Source: Capsicum annuum (Eukaryota > Streptophyta > Magnoliopsida > Solanales > Solanaceae). Taken from it: DNA of 64,000 nt. Made by a program: the position numbers and the translations under genes. A model generated the notes under the pieces. That model ran no database searches. It had not been told where the DNA came from and was given only the letters and a program-made list of their open reading frames with translations. Where the stretch lies: contig NC_061119.1 of assembly GCF_002878395.1 (NCBI RefSeq), positions 18,177,741-18,241,740 of the forward strand, given 5' to 3'. Shown here piece after piece: positions 11,368 to 24,504 of the stretch (positions within the stretch are counted from its first letter, which is position 1; each line of letters opens with the position of its first letter).

Positions 11368-13409
11368 TGTCACACCCATTTTTTATCAAAAAGATATATT
11401 TTTAAGTTCGAAAAGATTTTATTATTAAGTAACAAAAGAAACTAATTTGTTTCAAAAAGGAATTTTAGCAATCAAAACTCAAAGTCGCCACTTGACATAA
11501 ATCTTGTGTACCAAGTCACCTTTGAAAATTATTTTTCAAAATAATTTTTGACTCTTTCAAAAGTGGTCTACCAACAGAGATTCTGGCTAAAGAATTTTGT
11601 TGACTGAAGGGAAGTTGTTGGCACCCCTCGATCCCATGGTTTGACCACGGTCTCTCCATGAACTATATCGCTAGTATGACTCTATGAAGTGTATAAACCA
11701 ACAAAACACATAAACAGAAAAAATAAAACAACCAAACAATCAAAATTTCAAAAATAGTATTCAGTTCGAATTATACAATCCCAAAAATAGAAAAATGTGA
11801 AAATGTAAATTCTATTCTAAGCTAATCGTAGATTAAGATCCAACCGATGTTTAGGTTCTTGGACACGCGCCATCTTTGAGTACAACTCTCTCGGGGCATT
11901 CTCCGTGTAAAATCATACAAATAACCTTGGTTCATTCCCCGACCGAATAAGTACAATTGATCCCAATGCGATAAAACAAACCTTTAACAAACATTCAATA
12001 GTCCACAATTCCTAAATTTGCCTAACTAACCTATCGTTTACCTACCCATTTGACGGCCTAATCATGATACTATGGGGTTTAACAACACCAGTATTTATTT
12101 CGAACTAAACCACCATCAATGAATAAACAAGTCCACATTCACTTTTATCAATCTAGAATTATCGCCCTCGAATTCATTTTTAACACAAACTCTCTATACA
12201 AAATTGACTACACAAATCCACATTGTCATAAAATTTATACAATCGGGATCAATTATTCACCACAAGCAAAAATCAAGCAAAAATCACCCAATAAAGAGAA
12301 CAACGGTATCAAATTACATCCACAATCACATAAAATTTAAAGAAAGAGGTGAGTGAATTAGACCTCAATTTTCAATTTCCACATTTTTCTACGCCGCCAA
12401 TGAATTAGAACTTAATTCAAAACCTAAATTCAACGAACTCAACACGGACCCGCCAACTCGATCAAATCCAATGAACCAAGCATAAACCTGATTGACCCAA
12501 TTAACCAGTTCCTATTTTAGTCATTTTTCGGTGAGGGTTCTACGAAAGTAAGAGTTGGGTCATTATTGTAGCACCACTGGAGCTCCGACAAACTTGAACA
12601 AACAGATTTTTAACCTTCAACGTGGCTATGTTACTATTTTTTGGGGGGGCGGCTGGTCAATTTTGATTCTTCCGACCAGTCTCTGGTGGATTACCGTCGT
12701 GATAATATCAAACAATGACTGAGGGTGTTTTCTGGTCGATTCCTGGTATTTTTTGGTGAAGAAATTTGCCGTCGAAACAGTAACAATAGCGGGGCTGCTT
12801 GTTTCTCTCCTCTCTCACCCTTTACTGTCACGTTCTTCCTAATTTTTCACTCGTTTTTACATTTTTCACCCTCCTTGTTCATCCTCTCAATTTTCACTTA
12901 CTGTTTTATCCATTATTTGGTTTTTCTCTTTAATTTCCCTCTATTTTTCTATGTTTCTTCCCTCTCTCGCATATGGTTGTCTGATGTTTATCCTTATGTG
13001 AGTGGAATTGTACAGAGACCTGAGAGATGTGAGTGTGTGTGGATGTTTACGTCTGTGAGTAAATATGTCTGTGTGGGTACTGTGTATTAGTGTGTGCAGA
13101 GAGTTATTGAAAGTGTATAGTATGTGTAGTTGTGTTATTTGTATTTGGTGAAGAAGATGTAGAAAAATGGATGACCCTGTGAGTTAGTAGGTGTGGGTTG
13201 TTGTTCATGAGTGTGATGTAGTGGTTAGGTTAAGGTGGGGTAGGGGATAGGTAGGGTAGGGGAGGACACGTGGGTTAGGTAGTTAAATTATTGAAAATTT
13301 GTATTTTTTATCTTTTTGTGAAAAAATATTAAAATGGGGTGGGGCGTATGATAAGACAAGGTAAATGGGTAAAATTTACTTTTGGGAGAGGCAAAATTAT
13401 GTGTCTACA
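11368..13409 (-). mobile_element. Tat-like LTR copy b, complete (2042 bp)
   Basis: Plus-strand ends TGTCACACC...GTGTCTACA; on the coding strand it starts TGTAGACACATAATTTTGCC and ends GGTGTGACA. To its left is the primer site of internal region 2 (GAGACTCTGTTGGAG on the minus strand), to its right the polypurine tract of internal region 1. It therefore serves both as 3' LTR of the right element and as 5' LTR of the left element. It is homologous over its full length to the right LTR (20798-25119) once the nested insertion there is removed. Confidence 0.85.
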
Positions 13410-13423
13410 TTATGCCCCTCTTT
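13410..13423 (-). other. Polypurine tract of the Tat-like element
   Basis: On the minus strand AAAGAGGGGCATAA lies immediately before the LTR start TGTAGACAC. This is the plus-strand primer of reverse transcription. It fixes the orientation of the element as minus. Confidence 0.8.
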
Positions 13424-13929
13424 GGATGTAAACACATTGTTTTCAGACAAAGAAGTTAACAATGAGATAAAATTTTGACCTGACCATTATTCAAAAGGAA
13501 AGAACAAAAGGACGAAGTGCAACCGAGTATTGATTTTGGACATCCTACCTATTTCAAGTTATGTGGGAATCAGGTCACATATAGTTTCAAGGTAAAGAAG
13601 GAGATGGACTATACCGAGTTAGAGAGTCGAGTGACGCCCTGTCAAGGTTTCGATCTGCGGCTTTGCCATTACAACAAAAATAAAAATTGCAAGTTAGAAT
13701 AATAATTAAAATTACAAAAGTCCAATCTATGCAGCTTCTTTTGACTCTTGACTTGAGTTTTCAATACTCTAAAAATGATAAATAAACTGCTTTTCTTTGG
13801 GTTGAGCTTTGAGAATAGACACTTTCTCCAGACAAATTTGGTGTAGGAGATGAACTCAAAAATCAGCCATGTTTTTTCAGGTGGCACTTCTGAATATGAA
13901 CATGAATTTAAAAATATTCACCTTACTCT

Positions 13930-15010
13930 CCTGGCGGGTTCCTGACTTGCAATTTAGACTTCTTCTTCCTATTTTTTGGGCAATTTCCTGAGTTGTTCTA
14001 TCATACTATTCTTCAGGCGGGCTCCTGACTTTCAATTTCTTCACCCTATTCTTCAGACGGGCTCCTGGCTTTCAATTTCGTCACCGTATTCTTCAGGTGA
14101 GCTCTTGACTTTCAATTTATTCACCTTATTTTTCAGGCAGGCTCCTGACTTTCAATTTCTTCACCATATTCTTCAAGCGGGATCTTAACTTGCTATTTCT
14201 TCAATCTGTTGACTTTTAATTTCTTCACTCTATTCTTCAAGCGGGCTCTTGACTTTCAATTTCATTACCCTATTCTCCTGGCGGGCTCCTGACTCTAAAT
14301 TTATTCACCCTATTCTTCGGGCATGCTCCTGACTTTTAATTTCTTCTCCCTATTCTTTAGGCGGGCTCCTTACTTTCAATTTCATCACCCTATTCTTCAG
14401 GAGGACTTCTGACTTTCAATTTCTTCATCCTATTCTTCATGCATGCTCCTAACTTTCAATTTTTTCAACCTATTCTTTAGGCGGGCTCCTAAATTTTAAT
14501 TTCATCATTCTATTCTTCAGGCGGGCTCCTGACTTTCAATTTCCTCACTTTATTCTTCAAGCGGGCTCCTGACTTTCAATTTTATTACCCTGTTCTTTAG
14601 TCGGGCTCTTGACTTTTTGTATCATCGCCCTGTTCTTCAGGCAGATTTCTAACTTTTAATTTCATCATCCTATTCTCCAGGCAGGCTCCCGACTTTTAAT
14701 TTCTTTACCCTATTCTTCAGGCAGGCTCCTAACTTTGAATTTCATCACCCTATTCTTCAGGCGGACTCCTGACTTCCAATTTCTTCGCCCCCATTCTTCA
14801 GGCGGGCTCTTGACTTTTAATTTCTTCACCCTATTCTTCAGGCAGACTCCTGACTTTCAGTTTCACCACCCTATTCTTCAGGTGAGATCCTGAATTTTAA
14901 TTTCATTACCCTGTTCTTCAGACGGGCTCCTGACCTGTTGTTTCATCACCCTATTCTTTAGGCAGGCTCCTGAATTTCAATTTGTTTGCCCCGTTCTTCA
15001 GGCGGGCTCC
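13930..15010 (-). repeat. 40-bp minisatellite, about 27 units, in retroelement 3' UTR
   Basis: Imperfect 40-bp units TATTCTTCAGGCGGGCTCCT plus GACTTTCAATTTCTTCACCC, about 27 in succession with point variation and few indels. The core CAGG-CGGGCT-CCTG is a dyad. It shares this core with the next array (15075-15445), suggesting one gave rise to the other. The period is not a multiple of three, and the short frames through it are not genes. Confidence 0.9.
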
Positions 15011-15074
15011 TAAAATTAAAGTCAAAACTAGAACACAAATTATCTTGAAAAGTTATGATAATAAAAGATTCCAT

Positions 15075-15445
15075 TTTTCTAAAAATAAAGTCTCATATTT
15101 CAGGAGGGTCCTAAACAAAACTATAATCCCATTTTTCAGGAGGGTCCTAAACAGAAAGTAAAGTCTCATTTTCCAGGAGGGTCGTGAACCAAAAGTAAAT
15201 CCTATTTTCCAGAAGGGTCCTAAACAGAAAGTAAAGTCCCATTTTCTAGGAGGGTCTTGAACAGATAGTAAAGTCTCATTTTTAAGGAGGGTCCTAAACA
15301 GAAAGTAAAGTACCATTTTCTAGGAGGGTCCTGAACAAAAATTAAAATCTCATTCTCCAAAAGGGTCCTGAACAGAAAATAAAGTCTCATTTTTCAAGAG
15401 GGCCTTAAGCAAAAAGTAAGTCTCATTTTTCAGGAGGGTCCTGAA
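15075..15445 (-). repeat. About 37-bp minisatellite, about 10 units
   Basis: Units of 37-38 bp: CATTTTCCAGGAGGGTCCTA plus AACAGAAAGTAAAGTCC. The core CAGGA-GGG-TCCTG is a perfect 5-bp dyad with a 3-base loop. It lies directly upstream, in transcription sense, of the 40-bp array in the same 3' UTR. Confidence 0.85.
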
Positions 15446-18309
15446 GTAAAGTTCTAAATGACATGACTTTTACTTTTTGCCCTAGTTAATCATCAAAAAC
15501 TTTTGTGGGAGTCAAACCCAATCACAACTACTTGCAAAGACGCAAAATGCAAAGGCGAATCAAGACTCTGATCAATAAATGCACCTTTTGAGGATAAAAT
15601 TGAATGACAAACCTACAAGTCCGTCTCTTAAGATTAAAAGTGATAGATTCTAACTATAAAGTGAATCTTTAGGACTAACAATTCAAATTAGGAAATGAAC
15701 CTCCTAGTCGTGAGATATGAAAGATCTAAATTAGAAAATGTGTTTCTTAGGGGTACAAGATGATGAGCTTTATCATAATTGTGATTACCAAACCTATACA
15801 ACAACGTTTCCTCTTGCATTTGCAGAAGCGAGGGATTATACCTATATCTTGATTTTTTTGCTTTGAAGCTTTTGATCAGAATGTAGATGTGTTTCTGTTT
15901 TATACAAATAAAACTTGTGAGTTTAAAACATAGTGGTTGGCTTACGGCTTTGGCTTTTTAGGCAATTTATCATACACTTGTCCTATTTAATTTTGTTTCC
16001 AATCATTAGCATTTGTCATTGCCTTGCTGCACCATCAATCCAAACTCATATTATTAAGATTAACTCTTAAACAAACACAGTATCTTTGTTTTGCTATCTT
16101 TCTTAGATAAACCCCTAAAACCTTGGTATTTCCTGATTCCCCAAACTTATTTTCTGACAAAACTTTCTACTTGACTTGTTTTGGCTTACTATCATGTTTC
16201 TTTTATGTGTTGGTCTTTTATCTTACTTTGTGCAATGAAAAAGTTGGTAGCAAGTTTTAAAATCCTTTCTCACTTATTTTGACATGGACTTGATTCAAAG
16301 ACATGAGAAAAATGACAATGATTTTTTATTTAAATAACTGACTCACAAAAATAAAAAAAAAATATAGAGAAGAAAGAAAAGACAATGAATGTCCCCATTT
16401 GAAACAGAAAAAAGAAAAATGTATCTAAAAATGACAGTCAACTTTGATGATTATGACATGTATTTAAATTAAATTGCTTGATCTTTCCATCCAAACTCTT
16501 ACCAATTGTTGTTGAATTAATGGACCTGAAACTGAGTTGCTTCCTTAGTTCAATTACACTTATAGATCTTATTCGGCTAGTGACACCTGAAGGGTTTCAC
16601 CAGCAAGACTCTCTCATTTTTCTTTCTCTCAACCCACCATTTTCCTATGGTGTTCGTGAGCGTTTTTACCAATGAGACTTTCATTTTTATTTCTCTCAAC
16701 TCAGTGCTAGAGAGGATTTTCACCAATGATGTTCTTTTTTTCATTTACCTTAGCTCACTATTGTCATATGGTGCCCATAAGGGTTTTCACCAATAAGTCT
16801 CATTTTTATTTCTCTCAATTTACTATCGTCTTACGGTGTCTGTGAGAGTTTCAGCAATAAGACTCTCCCATTTTTATCTTTATCAAATTACCATCATATT
16901 AAGGTACCCGTGAGGGTTTTCACCACTCTCTTATTTTCATTTCTCTCCTGATTCCTTATGTTGCGGAAGACAAGTAGTCCCAAAATACATCATCATATTT
17001 CATTGCATGCTTAGCCTTAACATTCTCAAAGATTGATCTGAAGGTCTTTTTTGGTTGTAACTTAGCTTTTGGATAGGGTTAGAAAAAAAAGATGGCATGA
17101 GTCTCAAATGACATTTGAAGTGGGTTTAGACTTACAGCTTTTGGAAACACTCGACAATGAAAACTAACTTTTACCCCAGTTCCTTTCGACTGGGTAATTC
17201 AAAATTGTTTATTTGGTTGGACCGAACCCAAAGCAAGGCTTCCTACATATTCACCCCCGAGAGAGGAGAATTAGGTCAAACGTAGTTTAGGCAACTTGTT
17301 AATTTTCTTGATTCTGATTTCTTTTCTCTCTTTTTTTTAATTGACTCTTTTTTTCTCTTTGGACCTTTTCTAACTCTATTTTTCTTGACACTCTTCTCTT
17401 TTCCTTCTTTTTGACACATTTTTCTTCTTCTTCTTCTTTGAAATTTTTCTGACTCTATTATATTTTTTTTACTCGATGCTTTTCTTGAACTTTGTTAACT
17501 CTATCTTGATTCCAAAAGAGGGGTATGAAAGAAAATAAAACTAAAGATCAAACGGGGTAAACGAATGATGACACGATGTTTGGATAACAGAATAGAATTC
17601 CTTTGTCATATCAATCCTTAAAAATACAAGTACATAACATGCAATAAGAAAGTGGGAGATGAAGAACATTTATGACATTTTTTACAGCACTAACTTTAAC
17701 TGAGCCTGTGTGTCACTACTTCTTCTGTACTTGGTCAACATATAACTCCACATTTTGTTGTACTTCCCTCAAATCAAATGATCCATGCTTTTGTGGAGCT
17801 CATTTTTTTTTTGCTTCTCTTGATATAGGATCGCGCATCCACTGTTTGACCTGATTGAGATATGTCCTTCAATTGATGACCAAGTTATTCTTGTGATTTT
17901 CAAAACAATTGCCTTAAATTTCAAAGAAGGTTTCAACATGGTCACCACATGTCTCAACACTCTACCTGTTTTCTTATATGACTTTTTTTTTAATAGCCCT
18001 CTGACTCAATGTTTCAGGATTAAACTGAATTTTAAGATTTTACTAAACACTTCGCAAGCATGTCATAACACTAGAACAGCCATAAAATGTATTATGTGAA
18101 GAAGACAAACAAACAACTTAAAATAAGAAAAAGCATTCAAGCACACCACATTTTATGGAAAGAAAAGATAGAAGGATTTGAATGAAGACGACAGGGCAAC
18201 AAAACAAGATAGATTCAGAACTACAACCCTGAAATAATTCAAAAAACAGAAAGAAAAACTAAACAAACTACCAACAATCCGTCCAAGTAAGGAAAGGAAT
18301 GACTTCCTA

Positions 18310-18816
18310 ATTGCTAAGTTCCACATCGTAGCTACTGATTTGCACATCATCATGACTAGAGCTTCCACCACTATCCAACACATTTCCTTCAACAAATAAG
18401 TTATGGGTCCCCATGCTTAACTCATTGGTTCCCTCATATTGTGCATTACCTGGTATTGGCGAAGGATTCTGTGTGACCTTCGTAGTGTCAATGTTTTGCG
18501 CTATGATTAATTTTCCTGAATCCTCATTTCTATTTCTCTTTTAAAAGCACGACAATCTTCAATACTATGATACAGGCTCTCTCGTAGAGTGGGGAGGCAC
18601 AACCGGTGAATGCACATCAAAAGTAGGAGATTTAAGTGGGGCTGGCACCGAAAAAGCATGAACAACAGGTGGAGCCAAGTATGTGGTAGTTTCGTGTTGA
18701 GGAGCTAAGAGAGGAATATTGAAAGTGTTGGGATGGTGTTTCCCTAAAGTAATTCCTAAAGCATGTTGTAGTGTGTCAACAAATATAGAAAATTGTGCAT
18801 GTGACACTAGAGGCAC
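18310..18816 (-). pseudogene. Tat-type gag C-terminal remnant
   Basis: On the minus strand a Pro/His-rich stretch (18816-18565, MPLVSHAQFSIFVDTLQHAL...) is followed, after a one-base frameshift, by YHSIEDCRAFKREIE near 18580-18535 and then a stop. The YH...(I/T)E(D/N)C-x-(S/A)-(F/L)K pattern is the zinc-binding region at the Gag C-terminus of Tat-lineage Ty3/gypsy elements, and is also seen intact at 63148-63220. Downstream text (LSMGTHNLFVEGNVLDSGG, 18430-18370) continues in another frame. Broken by at least two frameshifts and a stop; non-functional. The left internal region has lost it altogether. Confidence 0.65.
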
Positions 18817-20776
18817 GCCAGAAAGATATTCCAGATTATCAGTGGGAACTGGGGAGGAGGCAATCTGTTAGCCCAATCTTGATGCATTTCTATCATTTCT
18901 AAATCTCTTTATTAGCTCCTAAATTCTCATTCCCCGAACTTCCTATTTAATTGGTGACAACAACCTCAGTATCATTGTTGCCCGTAACTTCTCTTTGACT
19001 TGGTGCAATATGGAGGACCAGCCAAAATGTCACAAACCAACCACCTTAAACTAACTGAACAATAAAAACAATAAATATGTTAGGGTACAACACTTTTTCA
19101 AAACCTATCTTTTTTTTTTCTTTTTGAAAAGATCATCGAACCCGAAAGAGGCACCTACGTATCTCACCCCGAGAAGGGAGAATCAGGTGAGCGTAGTTCG
19201 TAAAGTTTAACCACAAAATGGCCAGTCAAATTTTTTTTCTTTTTCTTGAAACTTTATAAGAAAAGAAAATAAAAAAGTGTCAAAAGAGTTGACAAAAAAA
19301 TCTTTTTGAATTTTACAGTTTTAAATCCCCTATGCAAAAATAAAACCTCTGATTATCAAGAATTTTTTTATTTTTATTTTTCATATGGAGAAATGCATGA
19401 CTTAACTAATATATTACCAAATGAATTCTTCTTTCTTAAAAAATATATATTTACACAATCTTTTTGGATGAAACCTAATATATCAAAGAAAAAATCTTTT
19501 CGTATTTTTCAGATGAAGCAACACGTGCATACAACTAATTTAAAATGAAGAGAAAGTCTTTTCCTTTTTCTTTTATTGTTATTTTCAAAAGATATTAACA
19601 AAAAAAAAAATATTTGAATTGTCAATTCTAAATTTCATATCAAAATAAATCCTAAGACTATTAACGAATTTTTTTTTTATATTTTTTTTCCAAGGCATAT
19701 ATGAAAAACCTACGCTAAATAAAACATGGAGAAAATCTTTTTTAATTTTTTAAATAAAATCACTGAACCCTAGAAGGGCTACTTACGTATCTCACTTCCG
19801 AGAGAGGAGAATTCGATGTGCATAGTTCATTCAGATTGGACAATTAATGATTAACTAACAAAATGAACCTTGATTTGAGAGACCTGATCAAAGACAGACG
19901 ATGAAAAAGGCCAATAAATTTTTTTGAAATTTTTAATTTGACATTTCACATAAAATTGATACTAACATCTATTAAAAGGAAATTTTTTTTGGTATTTTCG
20001 TTATATGAAATGTACAAAACATCCACCATCTAGTTTGAATTTTATTTTATAAAAGACTCCGATTAAAAATTCTTTTTAGAAATTTTCGAATTATGAACAC
20101 GTGTTAAAGGAAACAACGAAAAAATCTTTGTGATCTTTATTTTTTTGAGAAAATGACGTGAAAAAGGGAAAAAACAATTTGATGCTAGAAAACAAAAGCC
20201 ATAAAAACTCCTAAAACTATGGCTCTTTTTTTTTATCGAACTTCTCCTTGCCTAAACACACGTTTTTCCTCAAATCACTCCGTAAAATGATTTTGTTATC
20301 CTCAAGGATACAACAATTAGTACGTAAGGATACTTCAAGGGTGAGTCTCTTACAAAGGACCAAGTGAGTCCCGCTAGGTCTCAATATTATGTGGATAAGC
20401 ATGACCTAAAGGCTGACTTAGGCTAGGTCCACTAACAAGATTGTTCGGGAGAGCATATGATCGATAGTGGCTATGATTTCTTTCCACCTACTCCATACAT
20501 CCGACGACTTCCCCTCCTAAAATAAGGGCGGCTCAATGAAAGTTCGTGGAAATGACGTGTACTCCAAAACTTGTTGCGAAAGAATTGACTCGGGGTAATG
20601 TATATGATGTCAGATATACAGCGGTAACACATAAGAAAACTATAAACACGTACCACATACGCATCCAACAATGATAAAACAATAAGACAAATAATAACAC
20701 AAACAAAATGTCTATACACCTATAGTGTCAAACTAAGCCGATACAACCCAAAAAATAAGCTCGAATTCTGAAAAAT

Positions 20777-20797
20777 CTCCAGCAGAGTCTCCAGAGA
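20777..20797 (-). other. Primer binding site of the Tat-like element
   Basis: On the minus strand, directly after the LTR end GGTGTGACA, comes TCTCTGGAGACTCTGCTGGA. It resembles the (T)GGCGACTCTGCTGGGGA primer site of Tat/Ogre-like plant elements, generally matched to tRNA-Arg. The tRNA identity is not verified here. The equivalent in the left copy is at 11347-11367. Confidence 0.6.
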
Positions 20798-22209
20798 TGT
20801 CACACCTTTTTTTTACCAAAAAGACACATTTTTAAGTTCGAAAAGAGTTTTATTATTAAGTAACAAAACAAACTAATTTGCTTCAAAAGGGACTTTTAAC
20901 AATCAAAATTCAGAGTCACCACTTGGCATAAATCTTGTGTACCAAGTCATCTTTGAAAATTATTTTTCAAAATGATTTTTGACTCTTTCAAAAGAGATCC
21001 ACGAACAGAGATTCTGGCTAAGGAATTTTGTTTACTGAAGGGAAGGTGTTGGCACCCCTCGATCCCATGGTTTGACCACGGTCGCTCCGTGAACTATATC
21101 GGCTAGTATGACGCTATGAAGTGTATAAACCAACAAAACACATAAACACGAAAACAAAACAACCAAACAATCAAAAATTCAAAAATAGTGTTCAGTTCGA
21201 ATTATACAATCCCAAAAATAAAAAAATATGAAAATGTAAATTCTATTCTAAACTAATCCTCGATTAAGCTCCAACTGATGTTTCGGGTCTTGGTCACGTT
21301 CCATCTTTGAGTACAACTCTCTGGGGCACTCTCCGTATAAAATAATACAAATAACCTCGGGTCATTCCTCGACCGAATAAGTAATATTGATCCCAATGCG
21401 ATAAAACAAACCTTTAACAAACATTCAATAGTCCACAATTCCTAAATTTGCCTAACCAACCTATCGTTTATCTACCCATTTGACGGCCTAATCATGGTAC
21501 TATGGTGTTTAACTACACCAATGTTTATTTCTAACTAAACCACCATCAATGGATAAACAATTCCACATTTACTTTTATCAATTTAGAATTATCACCCCTG
21601 AATTCATTTTTAACACAAACTCTCTATACGAAATTGACTACCCAAATCCATATTGTCATTAAATTGATACCATCGGGGATCAATTTTTCACCACGATCAA
21701 ACATCAAGCAAAAATCACCCAACAAAGAGAACAACAATATCAAATCACATCCACAATCACATAAAATTTAAAGAAAGAGATGTGTGAATTAGACTTCAAT
21801 TTTCAATTTCCAAATTGTTTGACGCCACCAACAAATTAGCACCAAATTTAAAACCTAAATCCAACGAACTCAACACGGACCCGTCAACTCGATCAAATCC
21901 AAAGAACCGAGCATAAACCTGATTGACCCAATTAACCGATTCCTATTTTAGTCATTTTCCGGTGAGGGTTCTACAAAAATGAAAGTTGGATCGTTGTTGT
22001 GGCATCATTGGAGCTCCGGCAAGCTTGAACAAACAGATTTTCGAACTTCAAGGGGGCTATGTCACTATTTTTTGGGGGGACTGGAGACTGGTCAGTTTTG
22101 ATTTTTTCGGCTAGTCCCCAGCGGATTTCCGGCATGATAATATCAAACAATGACCGGAAGTGTTTTCCGATCGGTTCCCAATATTTTTTGGCGAAGAAAT
22201 TGGTCACTG

Positions 22210-24504
22210 GAACATATAACGACCGTCTCGGTCATTTGTGAAATTTTTCCATCCTCTCTATTTTAGCAGTTTCCATAGTTTGTATACCTGAAGTAATTTG
22301 AAGTTATTAGTTGGATTACTAGTTTTAATAAATTTGAGCTTGATTTTGGTCTACCCTTGATCAAGGCGACCTCGATATGATATTTTAATATTTCCAATAA
22401 GTCTGAAACGTACTTGTTAGTTAAATTACATATTTAATTTATTTTATGGGGTTCCGAATAAATTTTGAGAATTTATTAAAAGTTTTGAAATATTTTAGAT
22501 AATTAATTTAATTAATGATAATGGGTAAAACCGTTATTTTTTTCCGTCTCAAACAACCCACATTCAATATTAATTACATTTAATAGGTTAACCCCTTTGG
22601 TCATAATAGAAAAAGAAATACATCGATTTTGAGGAGAGTTCCAGCCTGTGCACCGTCTTCAGCATCAACACCTGAGGTGAGAAATATGTTGCCTTAAAAT
22701 TCATTAATGTAATGAGAAAATATCTTAACATCATCTGTGCATTATTAGTACATATAATTAAGGAAATTGGAAGTTAGGCGAGCATGCACTTAGTGCATAT
22801 AATTTGTGAAATTGGAAGTTAGCAGAAGCCATGTACTGGGCGAATCAATTTGAGGAAATCTATTATTTATCATTAGTTTTGTAATGATAATCTAGGGATT
22901 AGCAACAATTTAATGGTTGAAGGGATTTCCCGTGTAATTGGAGTACTACAATTTCACACAGTTATTAATAATTGCGATTAAATTCGGTTAGGATTCGTAG
23001 ATTAGAAATTCTTATTTAGAGAGTCGATTAATGATTCGTTTTAGTTTAAATTCAACATACTAGTTCGTATTTTTACGGGTGTAATTAGATTTGAACTCTT
23101 ATGGTGAATATGTACTTGAACAGATTTTTGAACGTTCCAAAATTATGAGAAAGGGCAAGGCGCTTGTGGACTAGCTACACTCGAATTCATCGATCGAGGT
23201 AGGTTAAGGGTTTAATTAGAGTTTAGACTTGACTTAATTATGTGTATGCTCCTAAATTGGACACTTGTTGATTGGTATTCGGACATGCTTGAAATTGTTG
23301 ATGTTTGGATTGTTGATGCGTGTATAAATGATAATTGAAAATTTACTTGATGAAATTGTCTTATGACGTTAAGTGTACTTGTAAACTTGGTACATCGTGT
23401 TGTATGTTGTGAGGTAGTATAAATTTGATATTGATAGAACATGTATATGTTGGATCGGGTACCATGTCGGTATGGATATGTATATGTTGGATCGGGTACC
23501 ACGCCGGTGTGGATATGTATATGTTTGATCGGGTACCACGTCGGTACAGATATGTATATGTTGGATCGGGTACCATGCTGGTATGAATATGTATATGTTG
23601 GATCGGATACTACACCGGTATGGATATGTATATATTGGATCGGGTACCACACCGGTACGGATATATATATATTGGATTGTGTACATACCGGTATGGATAT
23701 GTATATGTTGGATCAGGTACCTCGCCGATATGGATATGTATATATTGGATCGGGTACCATGCCGGCACGGTACATGAACATGGATTGTTCCCTGTAGGTC
23801 TTGACTATTTGGGCAAAAATAAGTCTCATAGCATGTGTGTGTATATTGTGTTGAATTTGTGGATGTTTATAGCATGGTTGATACTCTTGATGGTTATGTG
23901 ACTTATTTGTGAGCACTGTTTGACCTGTTGTTGCTGTATTATTGATTCATTGAATATTTATTATGTGACGATGCCTGCCTATTTGTTATTTAATTTATGT
24001 TGTGTACATGCTATTAAATTGAGTTGGCCTATGATACCTACCAGTACATAGTGGTTTGTACTGATACTACCCTGTACTCTTCTTTTGTTGAGTGCAGAAA
24101 GTGTTCTAAAGGCTTAGACATGACCTCACCTCTAGAGTTTGATAGCAGATCTTGATCCAAGGGTGCGTCGTCTCCAGGCTAACATGGGTCATCTTATTTG
24201 TTCTTGTCCATCTTTCGGGCGATGAAATATTCTTTATTTATTTTATTTTTGGATATCTCTTTAGACATGATCTTTGTTAGTAGTTCTTGTACGATGACTT
24301 TCAGGTTTTGGAGATTTTAATAAGTAATTTGTTTTGACTTCCGCATTAATAATGATTAGTCCTGGATTATTATTATTATGTTGATTTTATAATAATATCA
24401 TCTTAATATTGACTAAGTGATTGGGCAATGGTTTGTTTTATATATTTCTCCCACGGGAAGAAAAGTGTGGGTGTCACTCATGGCCATTTGGTCGTGACAG
24501 AATA
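22210..24504 (+). mobile_element. Nested solo LTR (family A), 2285 bp, target duplication GAACA/GAATA
   Basis: The LTR runs 22215-24499, starting TATAACGACC (family TGTAACGACC with one change) and ending GGTCGTGACA. Flanks are GAACA (22210-22214) and GAATA (24500-24504). The uninterrupted site is preserved in LTR copy b near 12775, confirming the insertion. It shares the CCTACCAGTAC block (24027) and the 37-bp minisatellite with the solo LTR at 2096-5722, which is 1.3 kb longer. No internal region, so solo. Confidence 0.85.
23445..23775. repeat. 37-bp minisatellite inside the nested solo LTR, about 9 units
   Basis: Same unit as at 4255-4660 (GGATCGGGTACCACGCCGGT...) with about nine copies, and again the GTACC-GGTAC dyad. 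The flanks on both sides (AAATTTGATATTGATA before; GGTACATGAACA after) match those of the first array, so the array was already present in the family ancestor. Confidence 0.9.

Larger units (their letters stand above)
13410..20797 (-). mobile_element. Internal region 1 of the Tat-like array (gag remnant, no pol)
   Basis: Bounded by a primer site (20777-20797) and a polypurine tract (13410-13423), both reading on the minus strand. In transcription order: leader; three copies of a conserved block containing GAGATACGTAG-like and TTCTCC(T/C)-TCTCGG text (near 19785, 19155 and 17250); gag remnant (18816-18310); a 70-bp repeat block (16945-16585); a 37-bp minisatellite (15445-15075); a 40-bp minisatellite (15010-13930); 3' LTR. 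Pol is missing, so this is a non-autonomous Tat-type element. Tandem repeats in the 3' untranslated region are a known trait of the Tat lineage. Confidence 0.75.

Noticed and set aside
12725..13090. 121-residue hydrophobic frame in LTR copy b
   Set aside because: Lies inside an LTR and reads against its coding strand; the equivalent part of LTR copy c does not keep it.
13976..14188. Phe/Leu-rich repetitive frame in the 40-bp array
   Set aside because: A product of the repeat; interrupted at random and with no family resemblance.
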